Below are positions 1 through 9,451 of a DNA stretch of 40,892 nt, one piece after another. The stretch is from NCBI RefSeq assembly GCF_004614165.1, contig NZ_SPVG01000182.1, forward strand, positions 1-40,892, given 5' to 3'. The notes beneath the pieces are model-generated. The model saw only the letters and a program-made list of their open reading frames with translations, did no database searches and had not been told where the DNA came from. This stretch comes from Duganella callida (GTDB lineage Bacteria > Pseudomonadota > Gammaproteobacteria > Burkholderiales > Burkholderiaceae_D). Within the stretch, counting starts at the first letter, position 1. Each line of letters starts with the position of its first letter. Both the position numbers and the translations under genes were made by a program.

Positions 1-924
1 GGCTCGGGCGGCGCGGCCACCAGCGCAACCAGCGGCGGTGCCAGCGGCACCAGCGGCACCGGCACGGCGCTGGCGGCCAACGTGGCCGCACCGGCGGTGA
101 GGGATGCGTCGTCCGGTTCGGCGCTGAGCACCACGGCCACCACCATGGTGCCGCTGTCGACCATCGCCAGGTTTGCCGAATCGTCGGCCGCGACCTCGAT
201 CAATCACCAGGACGGCGAACTGGCCACCACCATCGCCTTCAACCTGGCCGAGGGCTACAGCCTGTCCGACGCGGCGGAGCAGATCAAGGCCGCGGAGGCG
301 GACATCGCCATGCCGAACAACGTGCGCGGCAGCTTCCAGGGCTCGGCCAAGGCGGCGCAGGACAGCAACAAGTCGCTGCCGCTGCTGATCCTGGCCGCGA
401 TCGTGGTGATCTACATCGTGCTGGGCATCCTGTACGAAAGCCTGGTGCACCCGGTGACGGTGCTGACCACGCTGCCGTCGGCCGGCGTCGGCGCGGTCCT
501 GGCGCTGCTGATCTTCAGGATGGAATTCTCGACCATTTCGCTGATCGGCATCTTCCTGCTGATCGGTATCGTCAAGAAGAACGCCATTCTGATCATCGAC
601 TTCGCGCTGGAAGCGGAGCGCTCGCGCGGGCTGTCGCCGATGGAGGCGGTGCGCGAAGCCTGCCTGCTGCGCTTCCGCCCGATCCTGATGACCACCCTGG
701 CCGCCGCGCTGGGCGCGCTGCCGCTGGCCATCGGCTTCGGCGAAGGCTCGGAGCTGCGCCAGCCGCTGGGCGTGGCCATCATCGGTGGCCTGATCGCCAG
801 CCAGTGTCTGACGCTGCTCACCACGCCCGTGGTCTACATCCTGATGGACAAGCTGCGCCGCCGCGGCCCGTCCGAACACCAATTAAGCCGCATTCATAGC
901 GACGAATCGCCAATTACACCATGA
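1..924 (+). CDS. RND multidrug efflux permease, C-terminal part (5' truncated by window edge)
   Basis: This is the last ~307 residues of an inner-membrane RND proton/drug antiporter of the AcrB/MdtB-MdtC type; the frame is open from base 1. After the periplasmic part ([10 protein letters not shown] and GSFQGSAK segments), transmembrane helices follow from about base 385, with the family-typical [19 protein letters not shown] loop and the helix bearing [14 protein letters not shown]. The protein ends in a charged cytoplasmic tail. The stop overlaps the next start (ATGA at 921-924), so the pump and the outer-membrane channel are probably translationally coupled. Odd feature: the first ~45 residues are almost only Gly, Ala, Ser and Thr and stand where AcrB relatives have a short loop before the VPLS motif. 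The drug spectrum cannot be read from this part. An MdtC-like subtype is my best guess. Confidence 0.93.
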   Translation, partial: GSGGAATSATSGGASGTSGTGTALAANVAAPAVRDASSGSALSTTATTMVPLSTIARFAESSAATSINHQDGELATTIAFNLAEGYSLSDAAEQIKAAEADIAMPNNVRGSFQGSAKAAQDSNKSLPLLILAAIVVIYIVLGILYESLVHPVTVLTTLPSAGVGAVLALLIFRMEFSTISLIGIFLLIGIVKKNAILIIDFALEAERSRGLSPMEAVREACLLRFRPILMTTLAAALGALPLAIGFGEGSELRQPLGVAIIGGLIASQCLTLLTTPVVYILMDKLRRRGPSEHQLSRIHSDESPITP

Positions 925-2351
925 GCAAACACGCACCAACCCTACGTTTCCCCCTGATCGCGCTGGCCGCGGCGCTGCTGGCCTCCGGCTGCTCGGTCTC
1001 GCCGACCTACAAGGTGCCGGAGACGGCGCAGCCGGCCGCGTTCAAGGAAACGCCGAGCGACGCCGACAAGGCCGCCGCCGGCTGGACCGCCGCCGCCCCG
1101 GCCGACACGCTGGAACGCGGCCCGTGGTGGGAGCTGTTCGGCGATCCCGTGCTGAACCAGATGGCGCAGAGCATAGAGGTCAGCAACCAGAACGTGGCCG
1201 CCGCCATCGCCGCGTATCAGCAGGCGCGCGCGCTGGTGGCCGAGCAGCGCGCCACGCTGTTCCCCACCGTGGACCTGAACGGCAGCGCCACCCGCTCCGG
1301 TGGCGGCGGCAATACGCCGACGGCCAACCAGTATCGCGTCAACATCGGCGGCAGCTGGGAGCCGGACATCTGGGGCAGGCTGCGCGCCGGCGTCACCGGC
1401 GCCAACGCCAGCCTGCAGGCCAGCGCCGCCGACCTGGCCGCCGCGCGCCTGTCGGCGCAGGGCGAACTGGCCTCCAACTACTTCTCGCTGCGTCAGACCG
1501 ACGCCGAAAAGGCGCTGCTGGACGCCACCGTGCAAGGCTACGAGCGCGTGCTGCAGATCACCCAAAACCGCTTCGACGCCGGCATCGCCGCCAAGTCCGA
1601 CGTGCTGCAGGCGCAGACGCAGCTGGCCAGCGCGCGCATCGACCAGATTTCGCTGGTGCGCCAGCGCGCCGCGCTGGAACATGCGATCGCGGTCTTGCTG
1701 GGCAAACCGGCCAGCGATTTTTCGCTGCCTGCCGCGCCGTGGCAGGTCAACGTGCCGGACGTGCCGGCCGGCGTGCCATCGACGCTGCTGCAGCGCCGTC
1801 CCGACATCGCCGCCGCCGAGCGCCGCGTGGCGGCCGCCAATGAGCAGATCGGCATCGCCCGCAGCGCGTATTTCCCGAGCCTGAATTTGTCCGGCTCCTA
1901 CGGTTACGGCGCCACTTCCACCGGCGGCTTGTTCAACGCGTCCAACAACTTGTGGTCGCTGGGCCTGACGGCTGCGCAGACGCTGTTCGACGCCGGCGCC
2001 ATCAAGGCGCGCGTGGCCAGCGCCGAGGCGGGACGCGATCAGGCCATCGCCAGCTATCGCCAGACGGTGCTGACCGCGTTCGCCGATGTCGAGAACCAGC
2101 TGGCCGCCACGCGCACCCTGGCGCAGCAGCAGGAGCTGCGCAAGACCGCGTCCGAGGCGGCCGACCAGGTCGAGGTGCAGATGGTAAACCGCTACCGTGC
2201 CGGCCAGGTCAGCTACAGCGACGTGGTGACCGCGCAGCAGACCGCGCTGACCGCGCGCCGTTCGCTGGTGCAGGCCCAGGCCGACCGCCAGACCACCGCC
2301 ATCGCCCTGATCCAGTCGCTGGGCGGCGGCTGGCATACGTCGACCGACTAG
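921..2351 (+). CDS. Outer-membrane efflux lipoprotein, OprM/NodT family
   Basis: This is the trimeric outer-membrane channel component of a tripartite RND pump. The N-terminus is a lipoprotein signal with lipobox LLASGC (lipidated Cys24). The rest (476 residues, normal for the family) has the two-fold TolC-like repeat. Visible signatures are [14 protein letters not shown] near the N-terminus, [10 protein letters not shown], and [19 protein letters not shown] in the second half, with long Ala/Gln-rich helices. It overlaps the upstream permease by 4 nt and so belongs to the same operon. The periplasmic adaptor must lie further upstream, outside the window. Confidence 0.95.
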   Translation: MSKHAPTLRFPLIALAAALLASGCSVSPTYKVPETAQPAAFKETPSDADKAAAGWTAAAPADTLERGPWWELFGDPVLNQMAQSIEVSNQNVAAAIAAYQQARALVAEQRATLFPTVDLNGSATRSGGGGNTPTANQYRVNIGGSWEPDIWGRLRAGVTGANASLQASAADLAAARLSAQGELASNYFSLRQTDAEKALLDATVQGYERVLQITQNRFDAGIAAKSDVLQAQTQLASARIDQISLVRQRAALEHAIAVLLGKPASDFSLPAAPWQVNVPDVPAGVPSTLLQRRPDIAAAERRVAAANEQIGIARSAYFPSLNLSGSYGYGATSTGGLFNASNNLWSLGLTAAQTLFDAGAIKARVASAEAGRDQAIASYRQTVLTAFADVENQLAATRTLAQQQELRKTASEAADQVEVQMVNRYRAGQVSYSDVVTAQQTALTARRSLVQAQADRQTTAIALIQSLGGGWHTSTD

Positions 2352-2373
2352 CGGTTTCCCTCGGGCGTTGCGG

Positions 2374-2379
2374 TATAAT
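2374..2379 (+). promoter_or_regulatory. Candidate -10 box for the CheB-CheR operon
   Basis: TATAAT lies in the 61-bp gap between the efflux lipoprotein and the chemotaxis fusion gene, 33 nt before the ATG. No good -35 hexamer is visible 16-18 bp upstream, so this is a weak call based only on the perfect -10. Confidence 0.35.
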
Positions 2380-2412
2380 CATCTGACAAGATGTATTTAA
2401 TAACACGCCACG

Positions 2413-4977
2413 ATGATCAGGACCAGCGCCATTGCCCAATCCACCGCCGACACGCCGTTGCCCATCGTTGGCATCGGCGCCTCGGCCGGCGGGCTGGATC
2501 CGATCTGTGAGTTCCTGGTCAGCGTGGCGCCGGACAGCGGCCTGGCCTACGTGGTGGTGCAGCACCTGGACCCGCTGCATAAATGCCTGCTCCCCGAGCT
2601 GTTGCAGCGCATGACCAGCATGAAGGTGGCGGAGATCGAGGACGGCATGATGGTGCTGGCCGACCATGTGTACGTGATTCCGCCGAATCAGGACCTGGAC
2701 CTGGTGCAGCGCCGTTTCTGCCTGCGCGCGGTGACCGCGCGGCGTGGCCAGCACCGGCCGATCGACGCGTTTTTCAAGGCGCTGGCGGAGCACAACCGCG
2801 ATACGGCGGTCGGCGTGCTGTTGTCCGGCATGGGGGCCGACGGCACCGCCGGCCTGAAGGCGATCCGCGAAGGCGGCGGATTGACGCTGGCGCAGCAACC
2901 GTCGACGGCGCGTTTCGACGCCATGCCGTCCAGCGCGATTCACGCGCGCGTGGTGGACCTGATCGAACAGCCGGCGCAGATGGCGGCGCGCATCCGCGAC
3001 TGGTGGAGCACCCAGGAGTCCGGCCTGCCGGAGCACGCCGTGGCCCAGCGCGAGGGCCTGCAGCAGCTGTTTCACCTGCTGCTCAAGCAGACCGGCGCCA
3101 ACTTCTCCGACTATAAACTGAGCACGGTGCTGCGCCGCATCGACCGCCGCATGAAGCTGCGCCAGTGCGGCGAGCTGGCCGCATACGTGGCCTTCATGCG
3201 TGACAACCCGGCCGAGGTGGAGCTGCTGTTCAAGGAACTGCTGATCGGCGTCACCAACTTCTTCCGCGACGCCCGGCTGTGGGAGTACCTGATGCAGACC
3301 GCGCTGCCGCAGCTGATGGCCGAGCATCCGGACGGCGCCGCGTTCAAGGCCTGGGTGGCCGCCTGCTCGACCGGCGAGGAAGCCTACACGCTGGCGATCG
3401 CTTTCAACGAAGTGCTGGAGCGGCTGCGGCCCGAGGCCCGCTACACGCTGCAGATCTTCGCCACCGACCTCGATGACGACGCGGTCGACCAGGCGCGCCA
3501 GGGCCTGTTCGGCGCCGACATCGCGTCCGACCTGCCGGCCGACCTGCTGCAGCGCTACTTCATGCCGGCCGAGAAGGGCTACCGGGTCCGCAAGGATGTG
3601 CGCAACATGATCATCTTCGCGCGCCAGAACGTGATCTCGGATCCGCCGTTCACCAAGCTGGATATCCTGTCGTGCCGCAATCTGCTGATCTACTTCACCG
3701 CCAAGCTGCAGGAGCAACTGATCCCGCTGTTCCATTATGCGCTGAAGACCGGCGGCCTGCTGATGCTGGGCAGCGCCGACACCCCGGGCCACTTCAATGA
3801 ACTGTTCACGCCCATGCCCGGCGCGGGGCGTATCTACCGGCGGCTGGATGCCTCCATCCACCGCGTGGCCAATTACTTTCCGACCCGCGTCAGCGGGCTT
3901 TCGGCTCCCATCGTCAGCGAACCTAGCAACTCATCCATGAACGGCAACTTACAAACCCTGGTCGAGCAGCAGCTGCTCAAGAAGCATGTGCCGGCCGCCG
4001 TGCTGCTGAACGCGCACGGCGACATCCTGTACATCCACGGCCGCACCGGCGCTTACCTGGAGCCGGCGGCGGGCAAGGCCAACTGGAATATCCACGCCAT
4101 GGCGCGCGAAAGCCTGCGTCACGAGATGGCCGAGCTGCTCAAGCGGGCGACCCAGGAGCACGGCATGATTTCCGCCAGCGGCCTGCTGCAGCGCGACGAA
4201 TCGGGCAAGCCGGCGCGGGCGCTCGACCTGACGGCCGAGGCGATGCCCGACAACGGGCCACTGCACGGCACCGTGATGCTGACCTTCGCCAGTCAGCCGC
4301 TGCCGCCGGAGCGGCGCCGCACGCGCTCCAGCAACCCGTACGTGCTGGAACTGGAACAGCAGCTGGCGCAGGCGCGGCTGGAAATCCAGGCGGTGCGCGA
4401 CGAGATGCAGGCCTCGCGCGAGGAACTGAAGTCGGCCAACGAGGAACTGCAGTCCACCAACGAGGAGCTGCAGTCCACCAACGAGGAACTGACCACATCC
4501 AAGGAGGAAATGCAGTCGCTGAACGAGGAACTGTACACCGTCAACGCCGAACTGCAGTCCAAGGTCGATGACCTGTCGCTGGTGAACGGCGACATGAAGA
4601 ATCTGCTCAACAGCACCGACGTCGCCACCATCTTCCTCGACAGCGAGCTGCGCATCCGCCGCTTCACCGACCAGACCACGCAGATCTACAAGCTGATCCC
4701 CAGCGACGTCAACCGCCCGCTCAGCGACATCGTCAACGACCTGCTGTACCACGACCTGGAACAGGATGCGCAGAACGTGCTGCGCACGCTGGCGTTCTGC
4801 GAAAGGCAGATCGAGACGCGCGGCGGCGGCTGGTACACCATGCGCATCCGGCCCTACCGCACGGTGGACAATGTGATCGATGGCGTGGTGGTCACCTTCA
4901 TCAACATCACTGAACTGAAGCAGATGGAGGCGCGGCTGCGCGCGCTGCTGAACGAGAAAGAGACTGGTCGCGCATGA
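2413..4977 (+). CDS. CheB-CheR-PAS fusion protein (methylesterase/methyltransferase signalling protein)
   Basis: This 854-residue multidomain protein joins both receptor-modifying activities of chemotaxis. Residues ~15-195 are a CheB methylesterase domain with catalytic Ser24 (GIGASAGGLDP), His51 (VVQHLDP) and Asp143 (SGMGADGT). Residues ~210-480 are a CheR methyltransferase domain with SAM-binding ACSTGEEAYTLAI at ~317-329. A PAS-like stretch (LLNAHGDILYIHGRTGAYL) follows, then a long parallel coiled coil with repeated NEELQSTNEELQ units, then a second PAS domain (NLLNSTDVATIFLDSELRI) near the C-terminus. No receiver domain precedes CheB, unlike classical CheB. The stop overlaps the next kinase start (ATGA, 4974-4977). 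There are no MCP genes nearby, so the domains may act on signalling partners other than classical receptors; that part is inference. Confidence 0.95.
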   Translation: MIRTSAIAQSTADTPLPIVGIGASAGGLDPICEFLVSVAPDSGLAYVVVQHLDPLHKCLLPELLQRMTSMKVAEIEDGMMVLADHVYVIPPNQDLDLVQRRFCLRAVTARRGQHRPIDAFFKALAEHNRDTAVGVLLSGMGADGTAGLKAIREGGGLTLAQQPSTARFDAMPSSAIHARVVDLIEQPAQMAARIRDWWSTQESGLPEHAVAQREGLQQLFHLLLKQTGANFSDYKLSTVLRRIDRRMKLRQCGELAAYVAFMRDNPAEVELLFKELLIGVTNFFRDARLWEYLMQTALPQLMAEHPDGAAFKAWVAACSTGEEAYTLAIAFNEVLERLRPEARYTLQIFATDLDDDAVDQARQGLFGADIASDLPADLLQRYFMPAEKGYRVRKDVRNMIIFARQNVISDPPFTKLDILSCRNLLIYFTAKLQEQLIPLFHYALKTGGLLMLGSADTPGHFNELFTPMPGAGRIYRRLDASIHRVANYFPTRVSGLSAPIVSEPSNSSMNGNLQTLVEQQLLKKHVPAAVLLNAHGDILYIHGRTGAYLEPAAGKANWNIHAMARESLRHEMAELLKRATQEHGMISASGLLQRDESGKPARALDLTAEAMPDNGPLHGTVMLTFASQPLPPERRRTRSSNPYVLELEQQLAQARLEIQAVRDEMQASREELKSANEELQSTNEELQSTNEELTTSKEEMQSLNEELYTVNAELQSKVDDLSLVNGDMKNLLNSTDVATIFLDSELRIRRFTDQTTQIYKLIPSDVNRPLSDIVNDLLYHDLEQDAQNVLRTLAFCERQIETRGGGWYTMRIRPYRTVDNVIDGVVVTFINITELKQMEARLRALLNEKETGRA

Positions 4978-6638
4978 AAAAGCCGCCGCGTTCCGACTTC
5001 GATGCAGATCAGCTGCGGGTGGTGGCGGAACAGACGGCGGCATCGCTGCAGCCGCCGGCGCATGCCGACAGCGACCAGCTGCGCCAGTGGCACGAGTTGC
5101 AGGTCAGCCAGATCGAGCTCGATATGCAGCAGCAGGCGCTGGCGCAGCTGCAGCGCGAGCGCGACGCCGCCGAGGAGATGCGCGAGCGTTACGCGCTGCT
5201 GTACGATCAGGCGCCGGCGGGCTACCTGTCGGTGAACGCGGACGGCGCGATCATCCGCGCCAACCTGGCGGCGTCCGAGCTGCTGCACTGCCGTCGCACG
5301 GCGCTGATCGGCAAACGTTTCGAGCAGTTCGTGGCGCCGCAGGCACAGGCCGGCCTGCGCCGCTTCCTGGAGCGGCTGTTCGCCGGCGGCGCGCGTGAAG
5401 TGATGGAGGCGCCGCTGTTCGATGCCGGCAGCGCCGACGGCACGTCGGCCTCGCGCCGGGTGCGCATCGAAGCCAATTTCGACGCCGGCGCCGGCAAGTG
5501 CCGCATGATCCTGACCGACATTGGCAGTCCGGGGCTGCGCGAGAGCGAGCGCCAGCGCGCGCTGCAGGTGCTGGACAGCCTGCGCGAGGGCGTGCTGGTG
5601 TGCGATGCCCGCCAGCAGATCGTGTCGGTCAATGCCGCCTTCACCGAGATCACCGGCTATCCGGTGGAGGAGGCGCTGGGCCGCAACCCGCGCTTCCTCG
5701 GCCGCCAGCAGGCGCACGCGCCCGGCTACCACGCGGAAGCCATGCACCAGCTGCGCGCCGCCGGCAAATGGCAAGGCGATGTCTATAACCGTCGTCGCGA
5801 CGGTACGCCCTACACGGCGCACTTCTCGATGACCGTAATGCGCGGCGAGGATGGCGCGATCAGTCATTTCATCGGCGTGTTTTCCGACGTCACGGCGCAG
5901 CGCCAGGCCGAGGCCGAGCTGCGCCAGCTGTCGCGCGAGCTCGATGCGCGCGTGGCGCAGCGCACCGCCGAACTGACCACCTCGCGCGCGCAGCTGGAGC
6001 GGCTGGCCGCCCACCTGGAGCACGTCAAGGAACAGGAGCGCCAGCGCCTGGCGCGCGACCTGCACGATGAGCTGGGACAGAATCTGCTGGCGCTGCGCAT
6101 CGACCTGTCGATGCTGAGCGGCCGCACGGGCGCGCGGCATCCGCGCCTGCACCAGCGCGTGAACGCGGCGCTGGAGAATGTCGACCTGAGCATCCGTAGC
6201 GTGCGCGGCATCATGAACGAGTTGCGGCCGGCGGTGCTGGACCTGGGCCTGCAGGCGGCGTTCGAATGGCAGGTGGACGAGTTCCGCAAGCGCAGCGGCC
6301 TGGATTGCGAGCTGACGCTGCCGGACGAAGCGGCGCTGGCGTCGGTGCCGGCCGCGATCTCGCTGGCGCTGTTCCGCAGCCTGCAGGAGGCACTCAGCAA
6401 TGTGCGTCGCCACGCGCAGGCCAGCCGGGTCGAGGTGGGGTTGGCGCTGGAACCGGGCCGGCTGTGGCTCAGCGTCAGCGACGACGGCGTCGGCCTCGGA
6501 CCGGCGCCGCGCGGCGCGTCCGATTCGTTTGGCCTGATCGGCATGGCGCAGCGGGTGGCGGCACTGGGCGGGCACCTCGACATCGGCAGCCCGGCCGGCC
6601 GCGGCGGCTGTAGGCTGACCCTGAGCTTCGATCTATAA
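4974..6638 (+). CDS. PAS-domain sensor histidine kinase, NarX/DegS-like (HisKA_3) class
   Basis: This is a cytoplasmic sensor kinase of 554 residues with no transmembrane helix. After a short N-terminal coiled region come two PAS domains, ~70-185 (YDQAPAGYLSVNADGAI) and ~200-310 (VLDSLREGVLVCDARQQIVSVN). A linker coiled coil leads into the dimerisation/phosphoacceptor helix LARDLHDELGQNLLALRID with His364, typical of the HisKA_3 family. The HATPase domain occupies the last ~100 residues (VRRHAQASRVEV, SVSDDGVGLG, FGLIGMAQRVAALGG). HisKA_3 kinases normally pair with a NarL/LuxR-type regulator, but none is encoded in this window. The start overlaps the CheB-CheR stop, so the two proteins are probably made together and may share a pathway. 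Confidence 0.93.
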   Translation: MKKPPRSDFDADQLRVVAEQTAASLQPPAHADSDQLRQWHELQVSQIELDMQQQALAQLQRERDAAEEMRERYALLYDQAPAGYLSVNADGAIIRANLAASELLHCRRTALIGKRFEQFVAPQAQAGLRRFLERLFAGGAREVMEAPLFDAGSADGTSASRRVRIEANFDAGAGKCRMILTDIGSPGLRESERQRALQVLDSLREGVLVCDARQQIVSVNAAFTEITGYPVEEALGRNPRFLGRQQAHAPGYHAEAMHQLRAAGKWQGDVYNRRRDGTPYTAHFSMTVMRGEDGAISHFIGVFSDVTAQRQAEAELRQLSRELDARVAQRTAELTTSRAQLERLAAHLEHVKEQERQRLARDLHDELGQNLLALRIDLSMLSGRTGARHPRLHQRVNAALENVDLSIRSVRGIMNELRPAVLDLGLQAAFEWQVDEFRKRSGLDCELTLPDEAALASVPAAISLALFRSLQEALSNVRRHAQASRVEVGLALEPGRLWLSVSDDGVGLGPAPRGASDSFGLIGMAQRVAALGGHLDIGSPAGRGGCRLTLSFDL

Positions 6639-6671
6639 TACGGGCGCTGAATTCATCAGAGGCCCCTTATC

Positions 6672-8807
6672 TTGTTAAAATACCTAGTTCTTCCCGCCGC
6701 AGTGCTGTGCGCCACCAGCGCATCCGCCGACGAAGGCCAATGGCAGCCGTACCAGCTGCCGCAATTGAAATCCGAACTGAAACGCATCGGCATCGCCATC
6801 CCGGCGGAGAAGCTGGCCGATTTGTCGAAGCATCCGATGAGCGCCATCGTGTCGCTGGGCGGCTGCTCGGCGTCGTTCGTGTCGGACGCCGGTCTGGTGG
6901 TCACCAACCACCATTGCGCATATGGCGCCATCCAGCGCAACTCGACCACGGAGCACAATTACATCGCCAACGGCTTCCTGGCCAAGACCCGCGCCGAGGA
7001 GCTGCCTGGCGGTCCGAACACGCTGGTGTACGTGACCGACAAGGTGGAAAACGTCACCGGCCGCGTGCTGAAGGACATCACGCCGGCCATGAGCGGCAGG
7101 CAGCGCAGCGAGACGGTGGAAAAGAACATCAAGGCCCTGATCGCCGAATGCGAAAGCGACAAGTTCTACCGCTGTTCGGTGCCGGCCTTCCATCGCGGGC
7201 TGGAATACTACCGCATCCGCCAGATGATGATACGCGACGTGCGCCTGGTGTACGCGCCGGCCAATGCGATCGGCGACTTCGGCGGCGATATCGACAACTA
7301 CGAATGGCCGCGCCATGTCGGCGATTACTCGTTCCTGCGCGCCTATGTCGGCAAGGATGGCCGTCCGGCCGAGCCGTCGCCGGACAACGTGCCTTACCAT
7401 TCGAAAGACTTCCTGGTGGTGTCGGCCGAAGGCTTGAAGAACGGCGACCCGGTACTGCTGGCCGGCTACCCCGGCCGCACCAGCCGTTACAAGCTGCCGT
7501 CCGAAATCCGCTACGCGCGCGACGCGGCTTATCCGGCCAAGGCGGCTGAGATCCAGTCCGACCTGGACGTGATCGCCGCCGCCACCAAGGGCAGCGAAGC
7601 CGATGCGGTGCGCTACGCCAGCGTGGTCAAGGGCCTCAACAACGTGATGAAGAAAACGCGCGGCCTGATGGACGGCTTCGCGCGCAAGGATATCGCCGCC
7701 ATCAAGGATGTGCAGGACGCCGAGTTCCGCGCCTGGTACGGCAAGCAGGCCGGCGCCGACAGCAATCTGCTGCCGGAACTGGACAAGCTGATCGCCGCCG
7801 ACATCGGCCTCAGCGACGAGGAATTCGGCCACAGCGTGGCCACCACCAGCGATCTGCTGAAATCGGCCAGCACCCTTTACCGCCTGGCGCAGGAAAGCGC
7901 CAAGCCGGACGCCGAGCGCGAAACCGGCTACCAGCAGCGTGACCTGAGCTTCATCAAGGCGCGTCTGAACCGCCTCGAACAGTCGTATGTGGCCGGCGTC
8001 GATCAGGCCCGCTTCAGCGCGGCGCTGCAGCGTTATGCGCAGCTGCCCAGGTCCATGCACGTGACCGGCCTGGATGCGCTGCTGCCATCGGTGGACGCGG
8101 TGCCGGCGCTGTACACGCAATCGCAGCTGGGCGACACCGCCACCCGCCTGTCGTGGGTGGGCAAGGATGCCGGCGCCATCGCCACCTCGAACGATGCCTT
8201 CCTCAAACTGGCGGTGCGCATCGACGGCGTGACGCGGTCGCTGAAGGAGCGCCGCAAGGAACTGGACGGCAATCTGGAACGCGCGATTCCGCAATACATG
8301 GCGGCCGTGATCGCGTGGAAGAAGTCGCAGGGCAAGCCGGTCTATCCTGACGCGAATTCGACCCTGCGCGTGACCTACGGCACCGTGTCGCCGTACTCGC
8401 CGAAGGACGGCATCACCAAGGGACCGTTCACCACCATCGAGGGCATCGTCGAGAAAAACACCGGCAAGGAGCCGTTCAACGCGCCGGAGCGTCTGCTGAA
8501 CGCCATCAAGGCCAAACAGTACGGCAAGTTCAAGGATCCGGTGCTGGGCACCGTGCCGGTCGATTTCCTGACCAGCGCCGATACCACCGGCGGCAACTCG
8601 GGGTCGGCGGTGATGAACAGGAACGGTGAGCTGATTGGCCTGAACTTCGATTCGACTTACGAGTCCATCACCAAGGACTGGTACTTCGACCGCGACATCA
8701 CCCGCGCCATCCATCTGGATATCCGGTATATGCTGTGGGTGATGTCGGAGGTGGATCATGCCGACAACCTGCTCACAGAAATGACCGTCAAGTATCCGAA
8801 GAAGTGA
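6672..8807 (+). CDS. S46-family dipeptidyl peptidase (DPP7/DPP11-like), TTG start
   Basis: This is a periplasmic serine exopeptidase that releases dipeptides from oligopeptides. The 711-residue length fits family S46. A signal peptide (~residues 1-19, ending ASA-DE) precedes a chymotrypsin-fold catalytic domain: His81 in TNHHC, an Asp in the GDFGGDIDNYEWPRH block, and Ser643 in TTGGNSGSAVMN. The start is TTG, chosen because the signal peptide begins right there and AGAGG lies about 10 nt upstream; no ATG fits. At the position that I recall separates DPP7 (Gly) from DPP11 (Arg), after GLNFD, this protein has Ser661, so its substrate preference is uncertain. The stop TGA shares one base with the start of the pnuC-type gene, which indicates translational coupling. 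Confidence 0.93.
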   Translation: MLKYLVLPAAVLCATSASADEGQWQPYQLPQLKSELKRIGIAIPAEKLADLSKHPMSAIVSLGGCSASFVSDAGLVVTNHHCAYGAIQRNSTTEHNYIANGFLAKTRAEELPGGPNTLVYVTDKVENVTGRVLKDITPAMSGRQRSETVEKNIKALIAECESDKFYRCSVPAFHRGLEYYRIRQMMIRDVRLVYAPANAIGDFGGDIDNYEWPRHVGDYSFLRAYVGKDGRPAEPSPDNVPYHSKDFLVVSAEGLKNGDPVLLAGYPGRTSRYKLPSEIRYARDAAYPAKAAEIQSDLDVIAAATKGSEADAVRYASVVKGLNNVMKKTRGLMDGFARKDIAAIKDVQDAEFRAWYGKQAGADSNLLPELDKLIAADIGLSDEEFGHSVATTSDLLKSASTLYRLAQESAKPDAERETGYQQRDLSFIKARLNRLEQSYVAGVDQARFSAALQRYAQLPRSMHVTGLDALLPSVDAVPALYTQSQLGDTATRLSWVGKDAGAIATSNDAFLKLAVRIDGVTRSLKERRKELDGNLERAIPQYMAAVIAWKKSQGKPVYPDANSTLRVTYGTVSPYSPKDGITKGPFTTIEGIVEKNTGKEPFNAPERLLNAIKAKQYGKFKDPVLGTVPVDFLTSADTTGGNSGSAVMNRNGELIGLNFDSTYESITKDWYFDRDITRAIHLDIRYMLWVMSEVDHADNLLTEMTVKYPKK

Positions 8808-9451
8808 TGAACGCACTGCAGCTCTTTATGGGGTACGCCAACATGCCGTTGCAACTGGCAGGCTTCCCCACGACCCCGCTGGAGCTGCTGTCGTTCCTGC
8901 TGTCGGTGGCGACGGTGTGGCTGAACATTCGTCAGAGCCACTGGGGCTGGCTGTTCGCCATCATTTCCTCGGCCACCTACGGGCTGGTGTTCTATGGTTC
9001 GCGGCTGTATGGCGACATGGGGCTGCAGCTGGTGTTCATTACGGTGTCGTTCTTCGGCTGGTATCAGTGGCTGCGTGGCGACGACAGCCACCATCAGCTG
9101 CCGGTGACGACGCTGACGTCGCGCGGGCGCTGGCTGATGGCCGTGGCCTGGCTGATCGGTTTCGCGTTGCTGGCCTGGTTCCTGAAATCCTGTACCGATA
9201 CCGATGTGCCCAACTCGGACGGCTTCCTGACGGCCGGCTCTCTGGTCGGCCAGCTGCTACTGTCGCGTAAGAAGATCGAGAACTGGCACGTGTGGATCAT
9301 CGTCGATGTGCTGTATGTGGCCCTGTACCTGCACAAGCATCTGGTGCTGACGGCGGTGCTGTACGCGGTGTTCGTCGGCATGGCGGTGATCGGCCTGCGC
9401 GCCTGGAGCGGGGACGCTCACACGGGCGGCCGCCGGCTGGCACTGGAATGA
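8807..9451 (+). CDS. PnuC-family vitamin transporter (nicotinamide riboside or thiamine)
   Basis: This inner-membrane facilitator of 214 residues has about seven hydrophobic segments. PnuC-family features are the early LELLSFLLSVATVWLNIRQSHWGW stretch, GLQLVFI...FGWYQWLRG, and the C-terminal W-x-x-W-x-x-x-D pattern in NWHVWIIVDVLYV. Start choice: the ATG at 8807 overlaps the preceding stop (TGATG) and has GAAGAAG a few bases upstream; a longer upstream reading would run inside the peptidase gene. PnuC proteins import nicotinamide riboside and rely on cytoplasmic phosphorylation for trapping. PnuT members of the same family import thiamine. The next gene encodes a NadR-type kinase, favouring nicotinamide riboside, while the convergent receptor has a TPP riboswitch, favouring thiamine. 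I leave the substrate open. Confidence 0.9.
   Translation: MNALQLFMGYANMPLQLAGFPTTPLELLSFLLSVATVWLNIRQSHWGWLFAIISSATYGLVFYGSRLYGDMGLQLVFITVSFFGWYQWLRGDDSHHQLPVTTLTSRGRWLMAVAWLIGFALLAWFLKSCTDTDVPNSDGFLTAGSLVGQLLLSRKKIENWHVWIIVDVLYVALYLHKHLVLTAVLYAVFVGMAVIGLRAWSGDAHTGGRRLALE

Noticed and set aside
942-2336. Long open frame on the strand opposite the efflux lipoprotein gene (and similar ones opposite most genes)
   Set aside because: High GC content leaves opposite frames open; the translations are Arg/Gly/Gln-rich without any family motif, whereas the sense frames encode recognisable proteins.
2413-4977. Gene fusion by assembly error between cheB and cheR
   Set aside because: CheB-CheR-PAS fusions of this order and length are an established architecture and the frame is continuous with all motifs intact.
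8735-8806. Extended N-terminus for the PnuC-type protein, starting inside the peptidase gene
   Set aside because: The ATG at 8807 has a ribosome-binding site and stop/start overlap, and the family begins there; the extension has no membrane character.
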